DNA from: Adonisia turfae CCMR0081
GTDB lineage: Bacteria; Cyanobacteriota; Cyanobacteriia; Phormidesmidales; Phormidesmidaceae
Reading direction: 5' to 3'
DNA length: 64,000 bases
Assembly (NCBI RefSeq): GCF_011009555.1
Contig: NZ_QXHD01000004.1
Location: forward strand, 1-64,000
Shown: piece by piece, positions 39,667-48,415 of the stretch
Position numbering within the stretch: position 1 is the first letter of the stretch
How the letters are laid out: each line of letters starts with the position of its first letter
Notes under the pieces: generated by a model
Seen by the model: only the letters and a program-made list of their open reading frames with translations
What the model was told of the DNA's origin: nothing
Databases searched by the model: none
Program-made: the position numbers and the translations under genes

Positions 39667-40155
39667 CTAATTTTCGCTGTGCTGGTTGTTGATGGCAGCT
39701 TTTTGAGCATTCACATTACGTTTTAGCTGATGCTCACCACGGGGGTGTTCGTCTAACCGTGTTTTGAGCCTGCCAAAATGCTCATTATTGTTGATCGGCA
39801 TATGGGGAGCCGGTAACTCATCATTGGGCCAAGTATCAATATCACCGCAGGGGCAGAGTTGAGCAACAGGCATCACAGTCTGCATAGCTGTCGGGATACT
39901 ACAGCGGGCACAGTCAGTGATTTCCCATGCGGGTGACAACAACTGCTCAATGGTTTCTTGGGAGCCATCTAGATAACAATCCCGTCCACCCACAGACATA
40001 ATCGCTTGCCAACAATCTTGAAAAGCACGGCTAAACTGATTGCCTTCTAATACAGGACTAGGACGATGAGTAATCTGCCGGTTGTTGATATGAACAGGCT
40101 TGCCAAGCTGAAACCAATAGGCCAGATAGATTTTTACTTCGTTAGGAGACGCCAT
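39667..40155 (-). CDS. Hypothetical protein with CxxC pair
   Basis: The 162-residue soluble protein has no recognised domain name. The first 75 residues contain YLAYWFQLGKPVHINN and FQDCWQAIM. A putative zinc ribbon is formed by CARC (about 82-85) and CPCG (about 101-104). The C-terminal 50 residues are polar and basic. It lies minus-strand, downstream of cobU with a 153-base gap. It looks like a lineage-specific cyanobacterial protein. Confidence 0.7.
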   Translation of the reverse strand: MASPNEVKIYLAYWFQLGKPVHINNRQITHRPSPVLEGNQFSRAFQDCWQAIMSVGGRDCYLDGSQETIEQLLSPAWEITDCARCSIPTAMQTVMPVAQLCPCGDIDTWPNDELPAPHMPINNNEHFGRLKTRLDEHPRGEHQLKRNVNAQKAAINNQHSEN

Positions 40156-40308
40156 AGACCACCTCGCACTGTGAAATAACCTTTTGCTACAGCACGGTGA
40201 CTGTCACAGCTTCATCCTAACGCCTGATTTTTATAAGTCTTGAGACATTAATCTATTTTCAAGGTCTGTGATGTGTCCACATAATTGGGTTCTCCCAAGG
40301 TTTTTACC

Positions 40309-40854
40309 TCAGTGTTTATGTGGTAGCGGTGTGCCTATACGTTTGAGATCAAGGGCATACCCCCCTGTCACTAGATAAAACTCGGTTGCGATCGCACCAA
40401 TCCGACGCACCAAATATCCCAAACGATCACGAAATATACGGCCCAAGGGATAGGCAGGCACAATCCCCCAACCTGTTTCTTCCGCGACTAAAATCACATC
40501 ACAAACAGCCAGGTCCAAAGCTGTTAACAATTCATTGACAGACATTTGCCAGCAGCTATCATCTTCATCCAGACAATTAGCTAACCAAGTCCCTAGAGAG
40601 TCAACTAACAAACAACTATTAGCCTCAGCAGTTTGGATAGCATTCGCCAAATTTTTCGGAGTTTCTAACGTCTGCCAGCTCTCAGGACGACGAACTCGGT
40701 GTTGCTCAATACGCTGTTGCCACTCAACATCATCGACTGACACGGTCGATGTAGCCACATAGATAACGTGCTTATGGGTTTGTTCAGCCCAATGCTCAGC
40801 CCATTCACTTTTACCAGAGCGGGCAGGCCCCGTCACCAAAATCAATTGAGGCAT
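40309..40854 (-). CDS. cobU: Adenosylcobinamide kinase / cobinamide-phosphate guanylyltransferase
   Basis: CobU (CobP) phosphorylates adenosylcobinamide and then adds GMP, in assembly of the cobamide lower-ligand loop. The 181-residue protein starts LILVTGPARSGKSEWAE with the P-loop. It has HRVRRPESWQTLETP with the guanylylated histidine region, LLVDSLGTWLANCL and VAEETGWGIVPAYPLGRIFRDRLG. Its ATG overlaps the stop of the 45-codon membrane peptide gene by one base (TAATG), so translation is probably coupled. No cobalamin riboswitch was seen upstream. Confidence 0.95.
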   Translation of the reverse strand: MPQLILVTGPARSGKSEWAEHWAEQTHKHVIYVATSTVSVDDVEWQQRIEQHRVRRPESWQTLETPKNLANAIQTAEANSCLLVDSLGTWLANCLDEDDSCWQMSVNELLTALDLAVCDVILVAEETGWGIVPAYPLGRIFRDRLGYLVRRIGAIATEFYLVTGGYALDLKRIGTPLPHKH

Positions 40855-40991
40855 TAAATCCAGTCATGGTTATAAGTTTGAGGATTCTCGCTATTAGCTG
40901 TGTCATAGCCTTCAAACAGCCAAGCGAGAAAAGAAATGAGTAACCCAACCGCTGGCCCTGCCCCAAAAATAATAACTTCGACGCCGCTCAT
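40854..40991 (-). CDS. Small single-pass membrane protein, 45 residues
   Basis: ATG at 40991 is preceded on the minus strand by GAGG seven bases away. The 45-residue product opens MSGVEVIIFGAGPAVGLLIS, continues through a hydrophobic stretch to W24, and ends with a polar tail TANSENPQTYNHDWI. One transmembrane helix spans roughly residues 5-26. The stop codon overlaps the cobU start as TAATG. It resembles in size the short subunits of cyanobacterial membrane complexes, but I cannot match it to any known Psa, Psb, Pet or Ndh subunit. Confidence 0.7.
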   Translation of the reverse strand: MSGVEVIIFGAGPAVGLLISFLAWLFEGYDTANSENPQTYNHDWI

Positions 40992-41107
40992 GGCTAAACC
41001 TCATCTGTTGCCTGTGCCAATTATTTCACTGGTACACTCAAGCAACATCAGCGCATGCACCTAAAACGGAAGTCTAGAAACTATAGGTAGCTAGGTAAGT
41101 TAGCGGA

Positions 41108-41749
41108 TCAGTCAGGGGCTGGCGTATGTTGACGGCGTTCTAACCACCATAAAACCGTAATCCAAATAGTCACCAGAACCAGGGCTGCCACTGTAAATTG
41201 AGTGACCCAACCCACCAAGGTAGCCAATGGAATCAAACGGCCTACAAAAAAGGCCAAGCTCACCATCGCTGTTCCCCACAGGCTAGCTCCCAACAAATTA
41301 CACAACAAAAATTTCCAGTAAGGCATCCGAGCGATACCTGCTAAAGGCCCTGCGAAAATACGCAACAACGCTACAAATCGGCCAAAAATCACAGCTTTGT
41401 CGGCATTTTGACTAAACTGCTCACGAATTTTAGCGAGGGCAGCTTCATCAATACGAAAGAAAGTGCCCAACTTTAAAAGCAATGGCCAACCACCGTAAAA
41501 CCCAATCCAATACCCCATGCTGTCACCAATAACGGCACCTGCGATCGCGCTCGATAAAACCCAACGATAGACTAACTCTTCACTCCCCGCTAAAAATCCA
41601 CCTACCAATGTGACTGTTTCCCCCGGCAAAGGTAGTCCCATATTTTCGAGCATAATGCCAAAAAAAATGGCCCAATAGCCATAGTCCTGAGCCAATGTTT
41701 GGATCGTTTCAAGGGAAAAGAAGTCAAACGTCAATGGGACAGTGTGCAT
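41108..41749 (-). CDS. DedA family membrane protein
   Basis: DedA (VTT/SNARE-associated) proteins are linked to lipid scrambling and membrane homeostasis. The 213-residue protein has the hallmark GYWAIFFGIMLENMGLPLPGET, then GDSMGYWIGFYGG and FGRFVALLRIFAGPLAGIARMPYWKF with the conserved arginine cluster. About five hydrophobic segments are visible. It lies on the minus strand, downstream of the coiled-coil gene's terminator. Confidence 0.92.
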   Translation of the reverse strand: MHTVPLTFDFFSLETIQTLAQDYGYWAIFFGIMLENMGLPLPGETVTLVGGFLAGSEELVYRWVLSSAIAGAVIGDSMGYWIGFYGGWPLLLKLGTFFRIDEAALAKIREQFSQNADKAVIFGRFVALLRIFAGPLAGIARMPYWKFLLCNLLGASLWGTAMVSLAFFVGRLIPLATLVGWVTQFTVAALVLVTIWITVLWWLERRQHTPAPD

Positions 41750-41910
41750 AGATACAAGTTTATCTTTCGTTTATTTTATTCATTTTTCTTACAAGTGTGA
41801 GGGCTGACGTGATGCAAACCACTGAATTTCATCTAGACAGCCTCTAGCGAAACTATTTCTATACAAATGAATACCCAAAAAGATCCTAAGTAATACCCAT
41901 AACACTGGCT

Positions 41911-41940
41911 AAAAATAAAAAACCCTCCCAGTCGGGAAGG
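41911..41940 (-). terminator. Terminator after coiled-coil gene
   Basis: On the minus strand CCTTCCC pairs with GGGAGGG (one G-U) around GACT, followed by TTTTTTATTTTT. It is a textbook intrinsic terminator 36 bases after the stop at 41977. Confidence 0.88.
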
Positions 41941-41976
41941 CTAATGACTAAGTTAAAGTATTGATTACGGAAACCC

Positions 41977-42534
41977 TTAAGCCTCGGAAAAACTGGCCAT
42001 AGGTGTAGCCCCTAACATCGACTGAGGGAATGTAGGTAAATCCAGACAGTGCTGAGTACGGCGAGTTCTCACAGCCAACCGATAGCTAACATTTTGCAAC
42101 TCAGCATTCAGTTGACGGTTTTCTTGCTGAATACGAGCAACTCGATTTTTTACCTCCAGCATACGCTCAGCAAACTTTTGCTTATAGATTTTCGGTAATT
42201 CCTGAACGACCTGCTCAAGCATACGAGTACGGTCAGTGAGCTCTTGAACAGTCTGCCGCATTTGATGATTCTCTTCATCTCGACTCTCGATTTGTTCTTG
42301 ATAAAACGCTACCTGAGTTTCTACACCTTGCAGCTGTTCTCGTAGAGCCCTGACCTCAGCCTGATGACGCTCAGAAACATCCGTCGATGGCAGAAAGTCT
42401 TGATTCCCCTTTACCAGGCGAAACAATTCTTGGGATAGCTGTTGGACTAGCTGATCCCGCATTTGCAATTCTTCTTGCAAGCGAGCAATTTCTACCTGGG
42501 AATCAGACGCTTTCAACTTAGTCAATTGGGGCAC
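41977..42534 (-). CDS. Coiled-coil hypothetical protein
   Basis: The 185-residue protein is dominated by a long coiled coil from about residue 12 to 150, with dense Q, E, R and L in heptads (IARLQEELQMRDQLVQQLSQ; RVARIQQENRQLNAEL). The final 30 residues are less charged (HCLDLPTFPQSMLGATPM). No catalytic motif is present. The start is GTG with GGAG about seven bases upstream. It is followed by its own terminator, so it is probably monocistronic. A structural or scaffold role is likely; the name is unknown to me. Confidence 0.75.
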   Translation of the reverse strand: MPQLTKLKASDSQVEIARLQEELQMRDQLVQQLSQELFRLVKGNQDFLPSTDVSERHQAEVRALREQLQGVETQVAFYQEQIESRDEENHQMRQTVQELTDRTRMLEQVVQELPKIYKQKFAERMLEVKNRVARIQQENRQLNAELQNVSYRLAVRTRRTQHCLDLPTFPQSMLGATPMASFSEA

Positions 42535-42963
42535 GAGATCACTCCTAACAGTAGTAACGATAACTTTTCAAACTGTCGTCAATTGATTCAGAGTATTGAC
42601 CAGCACAATGACAAATTTCCTCACAGATTAGTTTTGAGAAAACTGGCAGTCATACCGAAATCATTTGAGCGTAAGTGTAACAGCAAACATTGCACAAGCT
42701 GGCAGCCAAACATTTCAACGTTAGTTAAAGTAAAGCCCACCAATACACCCTAAATAACAGAACAAAAAATGTTTACTAACTTCAAAAGCATTGAAGCCAA
42801 CACCTAAGTGCCCACAAATTTAGCATCAATTTCGCAAAATGCAAGGTTTTTATTCTATAGGTTTGTAATTTCCTGCAAACTAAGAGGCCGCAGCCTTTTG
42901 TCATAGCTGCGACCACTTAAAGAAATTAGCTTTTAGAATAAGGCCACCGAACCAATTACTGAC
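42535..42963. other. Spacer between rpsF and coiled-coil gene
   Basis: It holds the rpsF terminator at its right end (42886-42914) and presumably the promoter of the coiled-coil gene. No other structure or small gene with a ribosome site is visible. Confidence 0.5.
42886..42914 (-). terminator. Terminator-like hairpin after rpsF
   Basis: GGTCGCAGC pairs with GCTGCGGCC on the minus strand (nine pairs, one G-U) around 11 bases, followed by TCTTAGTTT. It lies 50 bases after the rpsF stop. Confidence 0.7.
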
Positions 42964-43308
42964 TTAGGAACCTAGAGGTGCAGCCTGAGGAGGAACTTCA
43001 TCAGCTTCAGCTTCTTGGGGCTCATCAACCACCAACGTTAAGTAGCGAATGATATCCTCACTCAAACGCATATCGCGCTCCATAGGGGCAATAGTATCCC
43101 CAGGAGTTTGGTAGTTCATTTGAATATAGATCCCTTCACGGTAACGATTGATTTCATAAGCTAGGCGTCGCTTACCTCGGTGTTGGGTTTCTAATACCTC
43201 ACCACCCTTATCCTTAATCATGCCCTGGTATTTACCAATGGTATTATCCACGGCCTCATCACTAATGTCAGGCCGAAGAATATACATGGTTTCGTAAAAA
43301 TGGCTCAT
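42964..43308 (-). CDS. rpsF: 30S ribosomal protein S6
   Basis: S6 binds S18 on the platform of the 30S subunit. The 114-residue product starts SHFYETMYILRPDISDEAV, with KRRLAYEINRYREGIYIQMNY and SEDIIRYLTL as expected, and an acidic tail. AAGGAG lies about six bases before the ATG. Neither ssb nor rpsR is adjacent, so it is a lone gene, as often in cyanobacteria. Confidence 0.97.
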   Translation of the reverse strand: MSHFYETMYILRPDISDEAVDNTIGKYQGMIKDKGGEVLETQHRGKRRLAYEINRYREGIYIQMNYQTPGDTIAPMERDMRLSEDIIRYLTLVVDEPQEAEADEVPPQAAPLGS

Positions 43309-43464
43309 ACTGCTCCTTATGGACTAAATGGCTTGACAAAAAAGCATGTCAAGCAAGGGTCTTCCATATTAGCAGCAAGGCATCACCATTTAAAAAATTT
43401 AAAATCGCCAGATAAAACCGTCAGAGGAGTCTTGAGCTGCCAGCATTCGGTCTAAACCAAAGTC

Positions 43465-43983
43465 TTAAAAGCGGCCAAGTTGTATATGCACAGCTTCCGA
43501 AATGGTAGGAATTTCAGGATAACGTCCCATCACACACTGAGCGATGGAGTAGATAACAGCTGCAAGACCACCAAATAGCAAGACATTATAGAGCGTGTCA
43601 CTAATTAAACCTAAACCTGGCAAGTTGATCAGGCTCAGGATAACGCTTCCGATGGTAATCATAAAACCAATCAGAATTGACAATAAAGTGTTGAATCGAA
43701 TGAAGTGACTGATATTGGGATTGCGCACCACAAAGAAAAATAGTGCAAAGAAGACAACAATCGAACCAAAACCAAACGGCACCAGACTATAGAGAAACTC
43801 AACTGGTACGACAAGAGCAATAAGGATAGTAGCAACAGGCTCCAGCACTGGGAAATTGCTAATCAAGTTAACAAAGGCCCCCCAAGGAGTTGGGCCAACT
43901 CGAAGAGCGTCTAATAAAGCGATTAGATAAGGCAAAGAACCTAATATCTTGTCAGAAATTTCAGTGGTGCTACGCCAAGTCAT
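43465..43983 (-). CDS. Tic20-like membrane protein
   Basis: The 172-residue protein has four hydrophobic segments and the cyanobacterial Tic20-like start TEISDKILGSLPYLIALLDAL. A second hallmark is ISHFIRFNTLLSILIGFM, where the helix carries the conserved HFIRFN motif. Plant Tic20 is a channel component of the inner chloroplast envelope; the cyanobacterial role is not settled. A TTG at 44007 could add eight residues; ATG 43983 is preferred. It lies 54 bases after the small cysteine protein gene and may share its transcript. Confidence 0.88.
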   Translation of the reverse strand: MTWRSTTEISDKILGSLPYLIALLDALRVGPTPWGAFVNLISNFPVLEPVATILIALVVPVEFLYSLVPFGFGSIVVFFALFFFVVRNPNISHFIRFNTLLSILIGFMITIGSVILSLINLPGLGLISDTLYNVLLFGGLAAVIYSIAQCVMGRYPEIPTISEAVHIQLGRF

Positions 43984-44037
43984 ATAATGCTCAAGTGATT
44001 TTTGCAAACCTCGCTCTCAGCATAGCGTAGCTTGATG

Positions 44038-44250
44038 CTAATGCTCACACTGTTGAAATGACTCTATGTTAGCCAACCGAAAGCCCATCTGACATTGATA
44101 CTGAGGCAGTGGTGTAGCAGACTCCAATTGTCTGGCACAGCCTAGCTTCCCATCATTAAAACGAGGTTGACCGCTCTGATTTGCCATTAAGCAGCTGGCA
44201 CATACAGATGCTGACGGAATCACCTGGTTGTCTAGCAGAATCACCAACAT
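44038..44250 (-). CDS. Small cysteine-containing conserved-looking protein
   Basis: The 70-residue protein has CASC near residue 12-15, then SGQPRFNDGKLGCARQL and YQCQMGFRLANIE. Four of its five cysteines sit in the pattern C-x2-C ... C ... C, suggesting a metal site. I recall very similar short proteins in other cyanobacteria, but no function. A TTG at 44268 is in frame; the ATG at 44250 has GGTGGGG nine bases upstream and is preferred. It precedes the Tic20-like gene. Confidence 0.7.
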   Translation of the reverse strand: MLVILLDNQVIPSASVCASCLMANQSGQPRFNDGKLGCARQLESATPLPQYQCQMGFRLANIESFQQCEH

Positions 44251-44353
44251 AGTATGACACCCCACCAAGAACAGGCTTTAAGCCTATCTTAGGCGAGGTA
44301 TCAATTTATTGGGCATAACTTTATCCAGTTTTTACTGGTCTGGTAAAGTCTTT

Positions 44354-45748
44354 TTACGATGCGGGTGTCTCAATTCGACGACGACGATGACGACGATGAC
44401 GATGACGACGAGGTTCTTCTTCAGCCAGGTATTGTTCCTTATCACCCCGCATCCAAACAGGGCGAGTCTGGTCATAGGCCATTTGCAAGGCCGCTGCTGC
44501 CACTGTGTGAGGATCGTAATCTTCAGTGAGTTGAGAGACAATGGGCAAGAAGGAAGCCAGCCGCTCACTGGTAACAGCTTCTTTAACTTGAGTCTGTAGT
44601 TTTTCTAGGGAGCGAGCAGCAATTTCTGCCCGAGTTGGCACCTTACAAAAAGCTAGCTCCTGCTTCAGATGACGCTCAATTTGCCGCAACTGATACTTCT
44701 CTAAAGGATGCACAATGGAGACAGCTCGCCCTTCTTGCCCGGCACGCCCAGTGCGACCAATGCGATGAACATAGCTGTCCTGATTATCAGGTAGCTCATA
44801 GTTGATTACATGGGTCAGGTTATCTACATGAATGCCTCGAGCAGCAATGTCAGTAGCTACTACCCAACGTACCTGGCCCTGCTTAAAGCGTAGCAGCAGC
44901 CTCTCCCGCTGAGCTTGGTTAAGGTCACCATGGTATTCATCCACACTATGACCTGCAAACTGTAATTGACGAGTCAGTTCAGCTGCTGTGCGTCGTGTCC
45001 GCACAAAAATAATCGCTGACTCTGGATCTTCCATTTCTAAAATTGGCATCAAAGCCCGTGGCTTACTCCAACCAGGGGGAACTACATAGGCTAGCTGAGT
45101 AATGCGCTTAGGTGCAGTATTTTGAGACTTAACCGTCACCGTCACCGGCGACTTTAAGAACTTAGCCGCCAACTCACGAATTGCCGGTTCCATAGTAGCG
45201 GAGAAAAAGGCAGTCTGTCTCTCTGCTGGAGCATGACTCAGGATGTTTTCTACATCCTGAATAAAGCCCATGTTGAGCATTTCATCAGCCTCGTCTAACA
45301 CTAGCCAACTCAGTTGCTCAAAACTTAGAGCCCCACGGCTGAGCAAATCGAGCACGCGTCCTGGTGTACCAACAACCATATGAACACCACGGCGAAGCTG
45401 ACTAAGCTGGCGTTCGATAGACTGCCCACCATAGACGGGTAATACCCGTAGCTGAGAGTTGTATTTGAGACCTTGCACTGCCTGGCAAACCTGCATAGCA
45501 AGTTCACGGGTTGGAGTGAGCACCAATGCTTGCACAGAACGCTTGTTAATGTTGACCTGTTCCAAGATCGGCAAGGAGAAGGCAGCTGTTTTGCCAGTGC
45601 CTGTTTGGGCTAGTCCCACTACATCATGCCCAGCAAGCATGTGTGGAATAGCTTGAGCCTGGATGGGTGTGGGCTCCTTAAAGCCAAGTTCATCCAAATG
45701 TTGCGCTTGGGGTTCAGATAACCCGAGGTCAGCAAAAGACAATGTCAT
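44354..45748 (-). CDS. crhR: DEAD-box RNA helicase CrhR
   Basis: The 464-residue helicase has the Q motif (GFKEPTPIQAQAIP), motif I AQTGTGKT, II LDEADEM, III SAT and VI HRIGRTGRAG. The C-terminal tail is rich in arginine and histidine, encoded by a simple CGT/CAT repeat (complement of 44377-44412). CrhR in Synechocystis is redox- and cold-regulated and sits downstream of rimO; the same order here supports the identification. AAGGAG lies six bases before the ATG. The 38-base gap to rimO implies cotranscription. Confidence 0.92.
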   Translation of the reverse strand: MTLSFADLGLSEPQAQHLDELGFKEPTPIQAQAIPHMLAGHDVVGLAQTGTGKTAAFSLPILEQVNINKRSVQALVLTPTRELAMQVCQAVQGLKYNSQLRVLPVYGGQSIERQLSQLRRGVHMVVGTPGRVLDLLSRGALSFEQLSWLVLDEADEMLNMGFIQDVENILSHAPAERQTAFFSATMEPAIRELAAKFLKSPVTVTVKSQNTAPKRITQLAYVVPPGWSKPRALMPILEMEDPESAIIFVRTRRTAAELTRQLQFAGHSVDEYHGDLNQAQRERLLLRFKQGQVRWVVATDIAARGIHVDNLTHVINYELPDNQDSYVHRIGRTGRAGQEGRAVSIVHPLEKYQLRQIERHLKQELAFCKVPTRAEIAARSLEKLQTQVKEAVTSERLASFLPIVSQLTEDYDPHTVAAAALQMAYDQTRPVWMRGDKEQYLAEEEPRRHRHRRHRRRRIETPAS

Positions 45749-45786
45749 TTAGACTCCTTTGAGGTCATTGAGTGCAGGCGGGAATT

Positions 45787-47148
45787 TCAAAGAGAAACAC
45801 TTACGGGCGCTTGGACCGCAACCGAGGCATCGTCAGATAGGACTGTACCGAACAAGTCATAGGTATCAGCCCCGTGAATTTGCACAGGTACTATCTGAGC
45901 TAAAGGCGGCGAACCTTGCACATACACAAGGCCATCAACATCAGGAGCAAACCGAGCAGAACGGCCAATGCATTCACCTTGACTTGGGTTTTCTTGCTCG
46001 ATTAAAACATCCACAACTTGACCAATCTGAGCTTGATTGCGCCTAAAAGAAATCTCTTGTTGAGCCAGCATTAGCTCTTCCCGCCGTTGATGCATAATTG
46101 CTGGATCAATTTGATTTGGTAATGTAGCTGCTGGAGTCCCCTCTTCAGCAGAAAAGGTAAATACACCGACATGGTCAAACTCATGACGCTGCAAGAACGC
46201 TTTGAGATGTTCAAAGTGAGCATCTGTTTCACCGGGAAAACCAACGATGAACGTGGTGCGCAGCACCGCACCAGGCAAAGCAGTCTTTAAGTGCTGAATG
46301 ATTTCATCATTCACACGCCCTTGCCATGGACGATTCATAGCTCGCAGAATCTCAGGGTGAGAATGCTGTAGAGGTAAATCTAGGTAAGGTAAAACATTGG
46401 GTGTATCTCGAATCGCGTTAAGCACTTCCTGGGTAAGACCCGTGGGATAGGCATAATGCATACGAATCCACGGCACATTTACGTCCCCCAAAGCCCGCAA
46501 CAGCTCTGCCAATTTGGGTTTGCCATAGAGATCAACACCATAATTAGTGGTTATTTGGGAAATCAACACTAATTCTTGAACCCCTTCTGCGGCCAGCTGA
46601 TGGGCCTCTGCCACAATTGATTCAATGGGGCGAGAACGTTGGTTGCCACGCAAGTGGGGAATAATGCAAAAAGCACAGCGATAGTCACAACCTTCTGCCA
46701 CACGAACGTAGGCAACGCCTTCACTAGTTGTGCGATAACGGGGCACTGTTTCATCTGCAATGTAGGTAGGCTCAGCAGAAACAGCCTTAACTCGCTCACC
46801 AGCTTCAGCCCGCTCAATCACATTAACAATGCGGTGATAGTCCCCAGTCCCAACCAGCGCAACGGCTTCTGGAATCTCATCTAGCAGCTCTGACTGAAAA
46901 TGTTGAGCTAAACAGCCCGTAATAACAATTTTTTTGTCAGCTTCAGCTAACTCTACTAGCGTTCTAACCGACTCTTGCCTTGCAGCTTCGATGAAGCTAC
47001 AAGTATTAACAATTACATAGTCAGCAAGTTCTTCATTGGCGTCAACCTGATAACCGGCCTTAACCAGAAGGCCTAACATGTGCTCGCTATCGACTCGATT
47101 TTTCTCACAGCCTAGGTGAGTAATAGCAACGGTTGGTTTACGAACCAT
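45787..47148 (-). CDS. rimO: Ribosomal protein S12 methylthiotransferase RimO
   Basis: RimO, a radical-SAM enzyme, adds a methylthio group to the conserved aspartate of S12 (D89 in the rpsL of this window). The 453-residue protein has an N-terminal domain starting [17 protein letters not shown] with cluster cysteines (LGCEKN, NTCSF, TGCLAQ). The radical SAM motif follows in [11 protein letters not shown] (CxxxCxxC), then a C-terminal TRAM-like region ([15 protein letters not shown]). An upstream start at 47205 would add 19 residues containing a HIP1 site; ATG 47148 gives the usual N-terminus. It is first in the rimO-crhR pair. Confidence 0.95.
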   Translation of the reverse strand: MVRKPTVAITHLGCEKNRVDSEHMLGLLVKAGYQVDANEELADYVIVNTCSFIEAARQESVRTLVELAEADKKIVITGCLAQHFQSELLDEIPEAVALVGTGDYHRIVNVIERAEAGERVKAVSAEPTYIADETVPRYRTTSEGVAYVRVAEGCDYRCAFCIIPHLRGNQRSRPIESIVAEAHQLAAEGVQELVLISQITTNYGVDLYGKPKLAELLRALGDVNVPWIRMHYAYPTGLTQEVLNAIRDTPNVLPYLDLPLQHSHPEILRAMNRPWQGRVNDEIIQHLKTALPGAVLRTTFIVGFPGETDAHFEHLKAFLQRHEFDHVGVFTFSAEEGTPAATLPNQIDPAIMHQRREELMLAQQEISFRRNQAQIGQVVDVLIEQENPSQGECIGRSARFAPDVDGLVYVQGSPPLAQIVPVQIHGADTYDLFGTVLSDDASVAVQAPVSVSL

Positions 47149-47276
47149 AAATTCTTTTATACAAAAAACAGAATGCTGGTCTCCAAGCAGGCGTTGCGAT
47201 CGCACGGATGACTCAGCACCCTAACCTATCACTGAGCTGTTGAACGGGTAGCGATTGTTTTGGCCCGGTTGAGGAA

Positions 47277-47282
47277 ATTATA
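47277..47282 (-). promoter_or_regulatory. Candidate -10 box of rimO-crhR
   Basis: A perfect TATAAT lies on the minus strand 129 bases before the rimO start, in the spacer divergent from btpA. No good -35 hexamer stands 17 bases upstream, so an activator would be needed or the match is chance. Confidence 0.35.
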
Positions 47283-47452
47283 ACATAACTATACAATTCT
47301 GTGGGTCTTACCTGAAAAGGGTTGATTTATCGGGGAAAGCAGCTTGTGTTATGTCTGTATGCAATGGCCAATACGTTTGGGTGAGAACGGCTGCAATCAT
47401 CATCCTTGGTAAATAATCTCGATCCATGCAATAACTAAAACTTTTGAGATCT

Positions 47453-48265
47453 GTGGAGTTACAAACACTTTTTAAGACATCAACGCCAGTGATCGGGGTC
47501 GTTCATTTACTGCCTTTACCCGCATCGGCTCGCTGGCAAGGCTCATTACAGGCCGTAGTAGACCGTGCTGTCCAAGAAGCCGTTGCTCTGGCCTCCGGTG
47601 GTGCTAACGGCATTATTATAGAAAATTTTTTTGATGCACCCTTTACAAAGGGATCGGTAGATCCTGCTGTGGTCAGTGCCATGACCATTGTAGTCAGCCG
47701 TATACAACAGCTAGTAACGCTTCCCCTAGGTATTAACGTATTGCGTAACGATGCCCAGAGCGGTCTGGCCATTGCCGCCTGTACCGGCGCTGCGTTTATC
47801 CGGGTTAATGTGTTAACTGGAGTAATGGCTACGGATCAGGGTGTAATCGAGGGAGATGCCCATCGACTCATGCGTTATCGCCGAGAATTAGGTCGTGATA
47901 TTAAGGTCTTTGCTGACGTACTAGTTAAGCATGCTACCCCTGTAGGTACCATCAGTCCGGACACAGCCATGGCCAATGCAGTCGCTGATACTATCCATCG
48001 GGGCTTGGCAGATGCTGTGATTGTTTCTGGTGGTGCCACGGGCCACCCGCCCACCCATCAGGATCTAGCAACGGCGAAAGCAGCTGCGGGCAACATCCCT
48101 GTGTTAATCGGCAGTGGTGCCACCGTGGACAATATTCCTAAATTGATGAAATCGTCAGATGGTGTAATTGTTTCTAGTTCTTTAAAACGATGGGGGCACA
48201 TTGAACAACCTGTCGATCCTAATCGTGTAAGCCAATTTGTGGATGCAATATCGTCATCCCCGTAG
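47453..48265 (+). CDS. btpA: BtpA family photosystem I biogenesis protein
   Basis: BtpA is an extrinsic thylakoid protein required for stable photosystem I reaction-centre accumulation in Synechocystis. The 270-residue TIM-barrel-like protein has VIGVVHLLPLPASARW, GANGIIIENFFDAPF, PLGINVLRNDAQ, FIRVNVLTGVMATDQGVI, FADVLVKHA and a glycine-rich SGGATGHPP segment. The frame opens at TTG 47444; GTG 47453 gives the usual N-terminus, just before ELQTLFKT. The stop codon lies within a palindromic repeat. Confidence 0.93.
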   Translation: MELQTLFKTSTPVIGVVHLLPLPASARWQGSLQAVVDRAVQEAVALASGGANGIIIENFFDAPFTKGSVDPAVVSAMTIVVSRIQQLVTLPLGINVLRNDAQSGLAIAACTGAAFIRVNVLTGVMATDQGVIEGDAHRLMRYRRELGRDIKVFADVLVKHATPVGTISPDTAMANAVADTIHRGLADAVIVSGGATGHPPTHQDLATAKAAAGNIPVLIGSGATVDNIPKLMKSSDGVIVSSSLKRWGHIEQPVDPNRVSQFVDAISSSP

Positions 48266-48294
48266 GGGGGCCATGGAAGGCCCCTACAGGGATG
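48256..48294. repeat. Palindromic repeat, copy 2, overlapping btpA stop
   Basis: A hairpin pairs CATCCC-CG-TAGGGG with CCCCTA-CA-GGGATG with a single mismatch around a GGCCATGGAAGG centre. The btpA stop TAG (48263-48265) lies in the left arm. The CCATGG-centred core relates it to copies 1 and 3. It could act as terminator for btpA. Confidence 0.75.
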
Positions 48295-48415
48295 ATTCTG
48301 GAATATCTCTACCGAAGGCCCTGTTTTTTGTCTAAGATGCAGTCGGGGGCGCAGCCTGTCTACTGGGGTACCCTGCTTTTGTTGATCTTGATGAGCTTAG
48401 AGTTATCTGTAAACT

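Noticed and set aside
40992-41107. Cobalamin riboswitch upstream of the cobU operon
   Set aside because: The spacer is only about 116 bases and lacks a B12-box-like conserved core.
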